Shown here: piece by piece, positions 31,931 through 41,505 of the stretch | Numbering within the stretch: position 1 is the first letter of the stretch | Layout of the letters: each line of letters opens with the position of its first letter | DNA from: Natronoarchaeum philippinense | GTDB lineage: Archaea; Halobacteriota; Halobacteria; Halobacteriales; Natronoarchaeaceae | DNA length: 64,000 bases | Direction of reading: 5' to 3' | Assembly (NCBI RefSeq): GCF_900215575.1 | Contig: NZ_OBEJ01000003.1 | Location: 186,001-250,000 of the forward strand | Position numbers and translations under genes: made by a program | Notes under the pieces: generated by a model | The model's database searches: none | The model's input: only the letters and a program-made list of their open reading frames with translations | What the model was told of the DNA's origin: nothing

Positions 31931-32362
31931 ATGTCTGCTACGACCGCCCCCAACACCAAGTCGCATCGATCGGGTACTGACGATGAACAGGACACATCCC
32001 GTTCTCGACGTACTCTGAACAGCCGCTCGCTCTTCGGCGCTGGACTCCTCTTGAGTCTCGTCGCTGTCGATCCTGCTCTCGCCCAGACCAGCGGCGAGGC
32101 CTTTTGTGAGACGGACATGGCGCTGACGATCAAGAACATCTTCTCGATCATCCAGTTCGGCGGCCCGCTGATCGGAGCCGTCGTTGCCCTCGGCACCACG
32201 GTGACGATGACGACCGTGCGTCGCGCCGACCTCAAAAAGGAGATGAAAGAGGCACGCAATCAGGCGGTCCTCTGGGGCATCATCGTCGCCCCGCTCGGGA
32301 CTGCGATCGTGCAGTTCATCCTCAACAACGTCGTCGTCGGCGCGACGAGCTGTGGGTTCTGA
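31931..32362 (+). CDS. VirB2/TrbC-like small membrane (pilin-like) protein
   Basis: 143 residues. A polar N-terminus and a hydrophobic signal segment ending PALA (about residue 51) precede two membrane helices ('IIQFGGPLIGAVVALGTTVTM' and 'AVLWGIIVAPLGTAIVQFIL') separated by a charged loop. That is the two-helix layout of VirB2/TrbC pilins. First gene of a five-gene operon with VirB6-, PrgI- and VirB4-like products. The start at ATG 31931 is chosen over an in-frame start 21 nt upstream. The pilin role is inferred from size, topology and context. Confidence 0.65.
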   Translation: MSATTAPNTKSHRSGTDDEQDTSRSRRTLNSRSLFGAGLLLSLVAVDPALAQTSGEAFCETDMALTIKNIFSIIQFGGPLIGAVVALGTTVTMTTVRRADLKKEMKEARNQAVLWGIIVAPLGTAIVQFILNNVVVGATSCGF

Positions 32363-32366
32363 GCGG

Positions 32367-34055
32367 ATGGCCCGCGCCGTTCGAGTCTGTGTCGCCCTTG
32401 GACTTCTCGCGGCTGTCGGTAGCGTGCCGCTCGTCAGCGGCGATCCTCCATCGGATCCCGCCCACGGCGTCAACGAGACAACCTTCCCGTTGCTCTGGTC
32501 GGGTGACGCCGATGGTGAGGCTGCCGTGACGACCGGTGAGAACGCGACGAGTGCGTATGAGGAACTGGCGGCGTACACGGACGTGCCATTTGCCGAGCCT
32601 CCCGATGACGTCACACGATGGAATCGCGGCGAGCATGCTGCGTTCCCGGAGACCTCCCACAATACGTCGATTCATCCCCCGACAGCGGAGTTGGCACACG
32701 GCGCATTCCTGAAAGACGCCTACGTCGATGTCTTCGCCATCTCTCCGTCGACTCGTGCGAGACTCGCTCCCGACGAGCGGCCGCTGTACGTCGCTCCTGA
32801 CGGGCGCGTGCTCGCCACGATCGACTACCGCGTGGCGACGCCGTCGACGCGTCTCGATAACGAGACGAGAACGACGTGGACGGTGAGCGATCACCATATC
32901 GACGACACGCGCTTGCTCGTCGATGACACGCTCGAAACCTCACGTGCAGGCAGTCACACGCCGACACTCGGCTACGATTCCCTCGACGAGTACGACGGGA
33001 CGACCCACACGCTGCGCGTCGAGGCGGACATCTCCGTGACGCTCAGGCGCGAAACCGAGACGTGTACTGACGGCGAGACTGCGAGCACGTGTGAACTCGA
33101 ACAGTCCACTGTCGAGTTTCCGGTCGAACAGTTGACGGTCAGTCACACCGTCGATGTCTCGGTCCAAGAACTCACGATCTCGGGCGTTCGTACGCGCTAT
33201 CCGAACGGTGACCTCGGCATCGCCACGTTTACGAGTGATCCGTGGCGCGGGTTCACGATTGGTGAGAGCACCGTTACGGGCGTCTGGCAGTTCTACTCGG
33301 CCCGTGACGAGTCATGGGAGTCGCTGGTGTGGAGCACTGGCGATGGCGACGAGATTCAGCACTCGCCAGTGCATCCACTCCACGTCGCTGCGTTCCCCAG
33401 TGCAACGGGCCCGAGCGCGACACCACGGGCGACGAGCACGCTGCTGGATACCTACGGCATCGAGCGCAACCCGCCCGAGCTTCCACCTGACGTGGCGCTC
33501 GATGTCGTTGCACGACCCTATACGGCGAGCTACGGCATCGTCACGCGGATTGACGCCTCCGATAGCACGCCAGACGTGCTCACGAGTGCGGGCTTGGTCA
33601 GTGGCGTCGAGACCGACAATCCAGTCGACTCGGTCTACGAAGTCCCGACCAACGAAAGCACGCTCTCGCTTGCCGTCGAGAACGCGACCGACGAACAGGT
33701 CACAGTCACCGTTACCCTCGAAGACGCCGAGACAGGCGTGCCGATCAACACGACTGGCGAACTCGATTCGGTCGTCATCAACGGCCAGCCCGTCAACACC
33801 GACGACGAGGGGACCGCGACGCTCACCATGCCACGAACGGCGGGCGGAATCACGGCTCGCTACGAACCGGGCCCGTGGTGGCGAACGTCCCACGCCTACG
33901 TCGGCGACACGGACACCGTCTACGTCGACGGCGGTGCGATCGCATTGCTCCAGACGCTGTACCGGATGGCGATCCCGATCGTCTCGATCCTCTTTGCGGT
34001 CTACCTGCTCGAACGAACGACTGGCTGGCGAATCCTACGCTCTCGGAGGCCCTGA
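32367..34055 (+). CDS. Large secreted, membrane-anchored protein of the conjugation operon
   Basis: 562 residues. An N-terminal signal peptide ('VCVALGLLAAVGSVPLVSG') and one C-terminal membrane helix ('MAIPIVSILFAVYLL') bracket a large acidic, beta-rich extracellular domain with several N-x-S/T sequons. The ectodomain has no motif I recognise. It starts 4 nt after the pilin-like stop, within the secretion operon, so it probably forms the cell-surface part of the apparatus (adhesin or channel component). Confidence 0.65.
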   Translation: MARAVRVCVALGLLAAVGSVPLVSGDPPSDPAHGVNETTFPLLWSGDADGEAAVTTGENATSAYEELAAYTDVPFAEPPDDVTRWNRGEHAAFPETSHNTSIHPPTAELAHGAFLKDAYVDVFAISPSTRARLAPDERPLYVAPDGRVLATIDYRVATPSTRLDNETRTTWTVSDHHIDDTRLLVDDTLETSRAGSHTPTLGYDSLDEYDGTTHTLRVEADISVTLRRETETCTDGETASTCELEQSTVEFPVEQLTVSHTVDVSVQELTISGVRTRYPNGDLGIATFTSDPWRGFTIGESTVTGVWQFYSARDESWESLVWSTGDGDEIQHSPVHPLHVAAFPSATGPSATPRATSTLLDTYGIERNPPELPPDVALDVVARPYTASYGIVTRIDASDSTPDVLTSAGLVSGVETDNPVDSVYEVPTNESTLSLAVENATDEQVTVTVTLEDAETGVPINTTGELDSVVINGQPVNTDDEGTATLTMPRTAGGITARYEPGPWWRTSHAYVGDTDTVYVDGGAIALLQTLYRMAIPIVSILFAVYLLERTTGWRILRSRRP

Positions 34056-34058
34056 CAG

Positions 34059-35369
34059 ATGGGCGCCCTTTCGGAGGCGATCGTCAACGCTCTCGAAGAG
34101 TTCCTTCGCGTCCTCTTTGGCCCAATCACTGGTCTCATCGAACGCTATGCGAACGACCTCGTTCGCGTCGTCGTCGAGACGCCCCACCCCAATGCCGTGT
34201 TCGGCGCACCGACAAACGGCGTCTGGCCGGATCTCTACGCGTACTACTGGGATGCGATCGTCCCGCTCTCCTTACTTCTGTGGGGACTGATGATCGGACT
34301 CGTCATCCTGCTCGAATCGATGAGCTACCTCTTTAGCAACTACCACCGCTCGAAACTCAAAAAGCGGGCCGTCACCGGATTGCTGGGTATCCTCTCGTGG
34401 TGGTGGATCGCGGCGCTCTCGATGCAGTTCATGAGCGGCCTCGCCGGCTTCCTGGTGCCCGACCTGAGCACCATCTCGCTCTTCGAGACGCTGTCCTTTG
34501 GCGCGCTCGGCGTCCTCGGCCTCTCGCTGACGCTGACGATCGATCTCGTGTTGTTCCTCCTGCTGGCGTTGATCTACTTCACGCGCCACGTCGTGTTGTA
34601 TCTCTTCGTCCTGCTGACGCCGCTGCTCATCGTGTTCTGGATTCCCGGCGTCGGGCCGTTCTCGCTCATGTCGGGATTCATGAAGCGCCTCGCCGGGTTT
34701 TACGTCCCGTTCTTGTTTATGACCGTCCCCGTTGCACTCCTCTTCCGACTGGGTGCGATCTTCGGGGAGAGCTTCGGCCTCTCGATGGGCGGGCTGGGTG
34801 CGTGGCTGACCGCACTCGTGATCCCCTTCGCGGCGCTCGTCTCGCCGATTATCCTCTTCTGGCAAGCAGGTGCGCTGTTTTTCGTCGGCGATCGCATCGC
34901 CCATCGAACGTCGAGACAGCGAGCAACGTCGCGTGTCCAGACAGCACAGGGCCACGGCCAAACGGCAGCCCACGGCGGACAGAACTTCGCTCGAGGCCTC
35001 CGTGGCGAGCCAGCACAGACGCACGGCGGTCAGACCACGCTTGGCTCTGGCCAATCACGAGCCCACGCTGCGGGCTCACGATTGAACGCCACCGGAACGC
35101 GACTACACGACGCGTACAGCAATCGCGGTGGTGGCGGGGCTGTCGCTGGTTCGTCGACTCAACAGGGAGGGTCGGGAGCCAGCCAGCAGCATTCTGGTTC
35201 ACCATCGACGGGCACCGCTTCCACTGGAACCGATGGCCAGTCCCCGATCACCATCGAACCCTCTTCGGAGCAATTCGACACCCTGCGGAACAGGAACCAG
35301 TCCCCGGACGACCAGTCCACGCACCGCGACGACACCGACCGCGGAGCGAGCGAGCGCAGAGAGAACTGA
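34059..35369 (+). CDS. VirB6/TrbL-like polytopic membrane protein
   Basis: 436 residues. About six to seven membrane helices in residues 60-300, followed by a long Gly/Gln/Ser/His-rich, disordered cytoplasmic tail. This topology matches VirB6/TrbL inner-membrane channel subunits. It starts 3 nt after the upstream stop and is followed at 1 nt by the PrgI-like gene, so it is tightly co-transcribed. Role in the translocation channel is inferred from context and topology. Confidence 0.7.
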   Translation: MGALSEAIVNALEEFLRVLFGPITGLIERYANDLVRVVVETPHPNAVFGAPTNGVWPDLYAYYWDAIVPLSLLLWGLMIGLVILLESMSYLFSNYHRSKLKKRAVTGLLGILSWWWIAALSMQFMSGLAGFLVPDLSTISLFETLSFGALGVLGLSLTLTIDLVLFLLLALIYFTRHVVLYLFVLLTPLLIVFWIPGVGPFSLMSGFMKRLAGFYVPFLFMTVPVALLFRLGAIFGESFGLSMGGLGAWLTALVIPFAALVSPIILFWQAGALFFVGDRIAHRTSRQRATSRVQTAQGHGQTAAHGGQNFARGLRGEPAQTHGGQTTLGSGQSRAHAAGSRLNATGTRLHDAYSNRGGGGAVAGSSTQQGGSGASQQHSGSPSTGTASTGTDGQSPITIEPSSEQFDTLRNRNQSPDDQSTHRDDTDRGASERREN

Positions 35370-35370
35370 G

Positions 35371-36387
35371 ATGAGTACGAACGATCCAACCAAACGAATT
35401 CCGTCTTCGATCGGCACAGACACACAACTATTCGGGAAATATACGCTGAGCGACCTCGCAGTCGGGCTCTTCCCCGGCGTCGTGGTGATCCTGTTGGCAC
35501 AGGTCGTCGTGCCACCCGAGGCGAGTCTCGCGGGCATCTCCGTCCAGACGCTGACACTCCCGTTCGCAGGCGCCGGGATCGCCGTCGGCGCGCTGTTCGT
35601 CTACCTCACGCCGACCTACACGACGAGCATGGACTGGATCGGGACGTTCCTCGGCTTCCAGCGACGTGAGACACAACACGCCCACGTGGAGACAACGGAG
35701 TACACGCACCTCAAACGCGTCTACCCCGACGACGGCGTCCTCGAACGAACAGATGGAACGCTGTTCGGGCTCGTGCAAGTTGATCCCCCATCGATGGCGC
35801 TTGCGACGACCGACCAGTGGCGCACACAGTCACGTGCCTTTGCGGACTTTCTCGATACCGTCATCGAGTTTCCCATCCAGCTCTACTCGACCACACGAGA
35901 CTTCCCGGTCGAGGAGTACCTCGCTCACTACGAGGACAGACGTACGGATCCCGACGTACAGGCGAATCCACAACTGGAGGCGCTGATCGACGAGTACGTC
36001 GAGTGGTACCGGACCGATCTCGAAGAGCGTCGCATGACGATCCGAGATCACTACGTCATCGTCTCTGTCGCGCCCGAAGAAGTCCAGTTCGAGCGAGAAA
36101 GCCTCACGCAGAAGGTCGCACGTATTCCAGTGATCGGGCTTCTACTCAGAGCGTGGTTCGCCCCACGTTCTGCGGAACGCCACGAGGCGATGCTCACCGC
36201 GCTGTCCGGACGGCTCCAGCGCGTCGAAGCCGGTCTTCGGGAGATGGACGGCTGTGGTGCCCACCAAATCGACGCTGACGATGCGACGCAACTCCTCGGC
36301 GAGTTCTGGTCCGGAGAACCTATCGAGTACGGCAATCTGCGTTCGGCGCTTCGGACGCGTCCAGTCGTTGGAGGGAAGTCCGAATGA
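35371..36387 (+). CDS. PrgI/VirB3-like membrane protein
   Basis: 338 residues. Two membrane helices near the N-terminus ('LAVGLFPGVVVILLAQVVV' and 'LPFAGAGIAVGALFVYLT') and a large soluble C-terminal domain ('YTHLKRVYPDDGVLERTDGT', 'VEEYLAHYEDR') resembling the N-terminal region of VirB4-type ATPases. Two N-terminal helices preceding a VirB4 partner is the PrgI/VirB3 pattern. It overlaps the VirB4-like gene by 4 nt, consistent with a stoichiometric complex. ATG 35371 is preferred; the frame is open upstream. Confidence 0.7.
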   Translation: MSTNDPTKRIPSSIGTDTQLFGKYTLSDLAVGLFPGVVVILLAQVVVPPEASLAGISVQTLTLPFAGAGIAVGALFVYLTPTYTTSMDWIGTFLGFQRRETQHAHVETTEYTHLKRVYPDDGVLERTDGTLFGLVQVDPPSMALATTDQWRTQSRAFADFLDTVIEFPIQLYSTTRDFPVEEYLAHYEDRRTDPDVQANPQLEALIDEYVEWYRTDLEERRMTIRDHYVIVSVAPEEVQFERESLTQKVARIPVIGLLLRAWFAPRSAERHEAMLTALSGRLQRVEAGLREMDGCGAHQIDADDATQLLGEFWSGEPIEYGNLRSALRTRPVVGGKSE

Positions 36388-38384
36388 TCCGCTCACTGCT
36401 ATCGTCGATTCGGCCGGGTGTGTCGGCCGATCCAGACGATGCCGACGAGACTACCGACCAAGACACCGCGACAACCGAGGATGCCTCTGAGGAGACGAGC
36501 GAGACCACCGAACGTTCTCCGTCTCGCACTGACACCACGGTCGAGTACGACCCGAGCCAGCGCCCGCTCACGGACGTGTCCGCGACGCATCAATCGGTCG
36601 TCGCACCGTCGAGTATCGAGGAACGTGCAAACGCCGTCAGAACGGGCGACCACTGGACGAAGACGCTCTGGATCACCGAGTTTCCGGACGCCCCGACCGA
36701 CGGCCTCTACGAGACGCTCTATTCCTCACCCGAGACGAGAACGACCGACATCTCGATCCATCTCGACCCGCGCGAGACACACGCCACGCTCGACTCACTG
36801 GAGAACCAGATCGAGGACCTCGAAGCGGATTATGAGTATCTGAACGAAAAGCGCAGGGCGGGTGCCCGTGGCGTCAGGAAGGATCTCGACGACTACCGCG
36901 AACTCTACGACGTGCTTCGGAATACGTCGACGCGGGCCTTTGACGCCTCGATGTATCTCACGGCTCGCGGGGACGCCCCCGAGGAGGTCGATACGCGATC
37001 GGTCGAACAGCTCGCACGAAGCTCGCCGGCGAATCTCACGCCCGTGACGCCGCGGTGGTCCCAACTCGACACGCTCACGTCGGCAAGTCCCGTCGGCGTC
37101 GATCAACTCAATCACTCGCTCGACGCGAAGACGCCGATGCTCAGCGGCGCCGTCGGCGCGATGTTCCCCTTCGTCGCGGGGACGTTCGCCGAACCCGGCA
37201 TCGAGTACGGGACATATGCGCTCAACGAGAGCCCGATGATTCTCGATCGGTTCAACCGCGAAACCGGCTACTGTACGATGGTCATCGGGAAACTCGGCGC
37301 CGGGAAATCGTTCTCGACGAAACTTCAACTCGTCCGTCGAGCGATGTACGATCCGGACACCGTGATCGTCATGCTCGATCCCCTTGCTGGCTTTGCCGGC
37401 GTCAACGATGCGTTGGGTGGCGAACGTATCACCGTCGGCGGGACGCGTGGATTCAACCCGCTCGATATACAGGCGACGCCCGAGCACGTCCTGCAGTCGG
37501 TGTCTGACTTGGATCCGTGGGCCGAACAGATTTCGTGGGTACTCACGTTCTTCGAGACGTTCTTCACCCACGTCGCTACGAACCCACTCGCCGAGCGAAA
37601 GCAGACGCTGCGCCGGGCAGTGCAAGTCGCCTACGAGCGGTATGGGATCACACGCGATCCAGAGACCCACGGCAACGACTCACCGACGATCAGGGATGTC
37701 ATCGGCGTCCTCGAAACGTTCCTCGAGAACCCCAGTGAGTTCGGATATGCGACTGACGCCGAACGAGAAAGCGTCAAGGACGACGCCAAATCGCTGTTGA
37801 AGGATCTCCGGCCCTCCTTTTCCGAGAACGGCGACCTCTCCAATCTCGCCCAACCGACATCGTTCGACCTCGACTCGCCAGTGATCTACCTCGACCTCCA
37901 CCAGGACGAAGGAACCCGTGGGCGCTCTGAGACGAGTCTGATGATGCAGGTGCTGTTCAACGCCGTCTACGAGCGTGCGAAGGGCACCGAGAAGAACGTC
38001 ATCTTCGCCATCGACGAGGCCCACTATCTGATGGCCGATGCGACATCGTTGTCGTTCTTAGAGACCGCAGTTCGACACTCTCGCCACTACGACCTCTCCT
38101 TGCACTTCATTACGCAGACTGGCGGCGAGTTCTCCTTGACGCCGGAGGCGCGCACGATTGCCAGTCTCTGTTCGATGACGCTGTTGCATCGCGTCGACGA
38201 GGAAGCCGGGAAGTTGGCTGAGTGGTTCGGGTTGAGTGAGCGCGAGGTGAACTGGATTCGGACTGCCAAGGCAGGGAATGATGAAGACGGATATTCGGAG
38301 GCGTTGCTGGGGATCGACGAGGAGGGGTGGTTTCCGCTACGGGTTCGTGCCAGTGAGTACGAGGCGAACGTGATCAGTAGGTGA
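36384..38384 (+). CDS. VirB4-like secretion ATPase
   Basis: 666 residues. After an acidic, low-complexity N-terminus, Walker A is GKLGAGKS (302-309), with 'VIVMLDPLAGF' next. Walker B is 'VIFAIDEAHYLM' near 545, followed by 'LSLHFITQTGG' (the conserved Gln motif of VirB4/TraC/HerA ATPases). It would energise pilus assembly or DNA export together with the VirD4-like ATPase at 12387. Last gene of the operon, overlapping the previous stop by 4 nt. Complete. Confidence 0.85.
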   Translation: MIRSLLSSIRPGVSADPDDADETTDQDTATTEDASEETSETTERSPSRTDTTVEYDPSQRPLTDVSATHQSVVAPSSIEERANAVRTGDHWTKTLWITEFPDAPTDGLYETLYSSPETRTTDISIHLDPRETHATLDSLENQIEDLEADYEYLNEKRRAGARGVRKDLDDYRELYDVLRNTSTRAFDASMYLTARGDAPEEVDTRSVEQLARSSPANLTPVTPRWSQLDTLTSASPVGVDQLNHSLDAKTPMLSGAVGAMFPFVAGTFAEPGIEYGTYALNESPMILDRFNRETGYCTMVIGKLGAGKSFSTKLQLVRRAMYDPDTVIVMLDPLAGFAGVNDALGGERITVGGTRGFNPLDIQATPEHVLQSVSDLDPWAEQISWVLTFFETFFTHVATNPLAERKQTLRRAVQVAYERYGITRDPETHGNDSPTIRDVIGVLETFLENPSEFGYATDAERESVKDDAKSLLKDLRPSFSENGDLSNLAQPTSFDLDSPVIYLDLHQDEGTRGRSETSLMMQVLFNAVYERAKGTEKNVIFAIDEAHYLMADATSLSFLETAVRHSRHYDLSLHFITQTGGEFSLTPEARTIASLCSMTLLHRVDEEAGKLAEWFGLSEREVNWIRTAKAGNDEDGYSEALLGIDEEGWFPLRVRASEYEANVISR

Positions 38385-38414
38385 GTATTCGAGAGTAAAC
38401 TCGTCTACTCCTGA

Positions 38415-38444
38415 ACCACCATTACATTTGGTCTGGCGACCGAA
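38415..38444 (+). repeat. Imperfect 30-bp direct repeat, copy 2 (possible element end)
   Basis: 26 of 30 identical to 10384-10413. It lies between the last secretion gene and a chromosomal-looking membrane gene and may mark the right end of the accessory element. Confidence 0.45.
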
Positions 38445-38453
38445 CGACCGGGC

Positions 38454-38963
38454 ATGTTCCGCCGCGCCCGCGAATTCGGACCGTCACTGTTGGTACCGCT
38501 CGCGTGGATGTTCGTCGCCGCTGCGCAGGTCGGCGTCGTCGCAGACCGCACGATCTTCATCGCGCTGGTCGTGATGAGCGTCCTGCTCGCTGGCTTCGCG
38601 GTGACTGGGCGTCCTGACATGCGATCGGGAACGCTCCTCGTCTGGTGGCGTGTCATCGCCCTCGGGACGGTCGTCACGCTCTCGGGCGTCGTCGGATTCT
38701 TGCTCGACCCGGATAGCGGGGTCCTCCTGACCGTCGCGCTGGTCGGCTGGATGGTGCTCCCTGCGATCGGGTTCGTCGACACCGGTCGGCGCGTTACTGA
38801 GGGGACGTGGGTCTACACGGGCGGCGCGATCGGGAGCATGCTCGGTACTGTACTGTACCTTGGCGGGCTCGTCGCGTCGACGGAGTGGGCGCTGCTCGCA
38901 GGCCTCGTACTCGTCGGGATCGGACAGACTGCAGGTATTCTGGATGCGACGATTCGATACTGA
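38454..38963 (+). CDS. Hypothetical polytopic membrane protein
   Basis: 169 residues with about six hydrophobic segments, beginning MFRRAREFGPSLLVPLAW. No family recognised. It starts 10 nt after the 30-bp repeat at 38415, and if that repeat marks an insertion, this gene originally followed the cupin gene. GC-rich codon use fits the chromosome-like flank. Confidence 0.6.
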   Translation: MFRRAREFGPSLLVPLAWMFVAAAQVGVVADRTIFIALVVMSVLLAGFAVTGRPDMRSGTLLVWWRVIALGTVVTLSGVVGFLLDPDSGVLLTVALVGWMVLPAIGFVDTGRRVTEGTWVYTGGAIGSMLGTVLYLGGLVASTEWALLAGLVLVGIGQTAGILDATIRY

Positions 38964-39054
38964 CGGCGGCGCTTCCTCTCGAAAGTAGTGACAGGTTCTC
39001 CGTCTCTCTCGCAGTGACGGCGGAGAAAAGACCACTCGGTAGGCGCTTTCGTGT

Positions 39055-40041
39055 TTATGAGTTCAGCACGAGCGGCTCGTACCACTCGCGGTTGTCCTGA
39101 TACCACTCGATGAACTGCGCGACCCCCTCGCGGATGTCGACGGTCGGCTCGTAGCCAAGCAGGGCGTTAGCCTTCGAGACGTTGGCGTGGGTGTGCTCGG
39201 CGTCGCCCGTTCGGGCTTCGTCGTACTCCAGTTCGAGTTCGGGTGCGAGCTCGTCCTGAACCACTTCCGCGAGCGTCTCGATGTCGATGTTGTCCGTGCT
39301 GCCGACGTTTATGATCTCGCCGTCGGCGCTGTCGTCGGTCAGGAGTTGCTGATTGACCCGGACGATATCGTCGATGTACGTGAAATCGCGCGTCTGCTCG
39401 CCATCGCCGTAGATCACGGGCGGTTTCCCGTTCAGGCAGCGCGAGACGAAGTTCGTCATCGCCATATTCGGGCGCATTCGTGGGCCATAGACGGTGAAGT
39501 AGCGCAGCGAGACGGTCGGGAGGTCGTACAGTTCGGCGTAGACGCGCGCGTACTGCTCGGCCGCGAGCTTCGAGACGCCGTAGGGACTGACCGGATTCGT
39601 CGGGTGGTCCTCGTCGTAGGGGAGGTATTCGGGTTTGCCGTACACAGAAGAGGAACTGGCGAGTACGACACGTTCGATGTCGCTGTCGCGTGCGGCGTCG
39701 AGGACGTTGAGCGTCCCGTCGACGTTGATATCGTGCGGTTTGCGGGGGTTGTCGACGCTCGTCCGGACGCCGGCCTGTGCGGCCTGGTGGTAGATCGCGT
39801 CGGTATCGTCGACGAGGTCAGTGACGGTGTCTTGGTCGGTGACGCTGCCCTCTACGAACTCGTAACTGCCCCCTGAGTTGTTCGCTGCCTGTTGTGAGGC
39901 GTCGATATTGTGTTGCTTGATGCCCGTATCGTAGTAGGGATCGAGGTTGTCGAGAACGGTGACATCGTGGCCCGCGCCGGCGAAGGACTCGGCGAGATGG
40001 CCGCCGATGAAGCCCGCGCCGCCCGTGACGAGAATTTGCAT
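39055..40041 (-). CDS. UDP-glucuronate epimerase-like SDR protein
   Basis: 328 residues of the extended short-chain dehydrogenase family. The NAD motif is 'MQILVTGGAGFIGGHLAE', the catalytic Y-x3-K is in 'SPYGVSKLAAEQ', and the Ser is in 'LASSSSVYGKPEYLP'. 'LDNLDPYYDTGIKQHN' is the signature seen in UDP-glucuronate 4-epimerases. It supplies an epimerised nucleotide sugar for the glycan locus. The ATG at 40041 is the family start; the longer frame upstream is spurious. Confidence 0.85.
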   Translation of the reverse strand: MQILVTGGAGFIGGHLAESFAGAGHDVTVLDNLDPYYDTGIKQHNIDASQQAANNSGGSYEFVEGSVTDQDTVTDLVDDTDAIYHQAAQAGVRTSVDNPRKPHDINVDGTLNVLDAARDSDIERVVLASSSSVYGKPEYLPYDEDHPTNPVSPYGVSKLAAEQYARVYAELYDLPTVSLRYFTVYGPRMRPNMAMTNFVSRCLNGKPPVIYGDGEQTRDFTYIDDIVRVNQQLLTDDSADGEIINVGSTDNIDIETLAEVVQDELAPELELEYDEARTGDAEHTHANVSKANALLGYEPTVDIREGVAQFIEWYQDNREWYEPLVLNS

Positions 40042-40150
40042 TAGTGATCTGTGTTGTTGTGTCCAAGAAAAGGATGTTGGAACACTTGCAGTCAACACCT
40101 GCGTGTTCTCGTGCCAAAGCAAGTGGCAACGAGATGATTCGGGTTAGTGA

Positions 40151-41284
40151 TTACTGGAACTCGGTGATCTCGGCGTCGAACGTCCGATCCGGAAGGTCAA
40201 GTGTGATTGTGTTGCCTTCCTGAATCGGGCGACCGTGGAAGCGCAGCGTAGAGTCTGTCTGTCGCGTCGTCAACTCGACCGTGAGCGTGACGTCCTTTTT
40301 GGTGGGGTGATCGCGCAGGTAGATGTTGCCGTCGTTACTCTTCAGTATGACTCCCGCGGGCTGGATACCGACGCTCTGGATCGTCGCCAGCGTCTCATTT
40401 CGCTCAGCTTCGGCCATTCCTGCCTCCAAACTCTCTGCGAATTCGGGACTGATGCTTTCGAGTTGGAGTGTCGCGGTTGTCGTGGTTGGGTCGCCGTATT
40501 CTACGGTGCTTCCGCGTCGGACCACAGTTCCGGCTAGGTCGTACGCGTCAGTTCGGAATGCGACGTTTGTTCCAAGACTAACTTCTTGACCGGCGTACGA
40601 CGGAGCGTCTCCGCGTTCGATCGTTGCGAGTTCGAGCCCGACGAACACCCGGCGGGTGTTCTCGGCTATGGGATAGGCGGTGACGTTTCGTACCGTAGCG
40701 ATCGTCTCATTTTTCAGTCGGTGTTCGTCGCCGACCTCGATCGCCTCGGAAGTAGCGGCATCGAGTTTCGTCTCAAGCACGACGGGCGTCCGGTCGATCT
40801 CGATCGATCCGTTTTCGGAGGCGAGTGCGGTGACGCTGCCCTTGACCGAGTAGTCACTTGTGTCGAGCGTGAGACTCTGTCCGAGCTGAAGCCGTTTTTC
40901 CCCGAAGACGAATCCGTCGCTATTCTCGGTGCCGGTGAGTCTCGCGCGGATGGTCAGATGTGTATCTTTGTTGTTCCCGATATTGGCGACCGGCGTCGCA
41001 TGTACGTCAGTGATCGTGAGGTTGCTGGGCCCGTTGACATCCATGTTATCGCCTGTCTCGAGGCCATCGACAATTTCGTCCGGCTGATTGCCGAGATCAA
41101 GCGTCGCGTATCGGATCGTGGTGTTCGGCGTCGAATCGCCGTCTGCACCGCCAGTTGGCTCGGAGCTGACACCGAGTACAAGCGTCGCGCCGGCGGTTGC
41201 CACAGCGAGGACTACCAGCACGACGAGCGCGTCGACGACGTTGACACGGCCGAAGAGATTGCCGTTCTCGTCGAGGATCTTCAT
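40151..41284 (-). CDS. DUF4330-like anchored protein
   Basis: 377 residues. The start MKILDENGNLFGRVNVVDAL plus one membrane helix ('VVLVVLAVATAGATLVLG') matches the DUF4330 N-terminus. The remaining 330 residues form repeated beta-barrel-like units, three times containing 'G...L.L......GTV' patterns, outside the membrane. Function unknown; DUF4330 genes are often found beside polysaccharide or S-layer export genes, as here. Convergent/divergent arrangement isolates it from neighbours. Confidence 0.75.
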   Translation of the reverse strand: MKILDENGNLFGRVNVVDALVVLVVLAVATAGATLVLGVSSEPTGGADGDSTPNTTIRYATLDLGNQPDEIVDGLETGDNMDVNGPSNLTITDVHATPVANIGNNKDTHLTIRARLTGTENSDGFVFGEKRLQLGQSLTLDTSDYSVKGSVTALASENGSIEIDRTPVVLETKLDAATSEAIEVGDEHRLKNETIATVRNVTAYPIAENTRRVFVGLELATIERGDAPSYAGQEVSLGTNVAFRTDAYDLAGTVVRRGSTVEYGDPTTTTATLQLESISPEFAESLEAGMAEAERNETLATIQSVGIQPAGVILKSNDGNIYLRDHPTKKDVTLTVELTTRQTDSTLRFHGRPIQEGNTITLDLPDRTFDAEITEFQ

Positions 41285-41505
41285 TGTTCACCAGCGTCGT
41301 TCATAGCCGATGCTTTTTCGGGCCCATTAAATGCTTTCCAGATTCGAGTGCCGTGCCACGAGAGGGGTCGGTGTCGATCACGAATTTCGCACGATCGTTT
41401 CGGATGAAGAACACTCGCTCCTAATCACCTGAGCCGTTCACGTGACGGTGCGTTGGTCAGTATTTTCAAAGACGTTATAGTAGCCCGACACGGTTGAACG
41501 ATTGA

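Noticed and set aside
31826-32662. Minus-strand frame of 278 codons opposite the pilin-like gene
   Set aside because: Low-complexity antisense translation; the plus strand has a signal peptide and two membrane helices in a tight operon.
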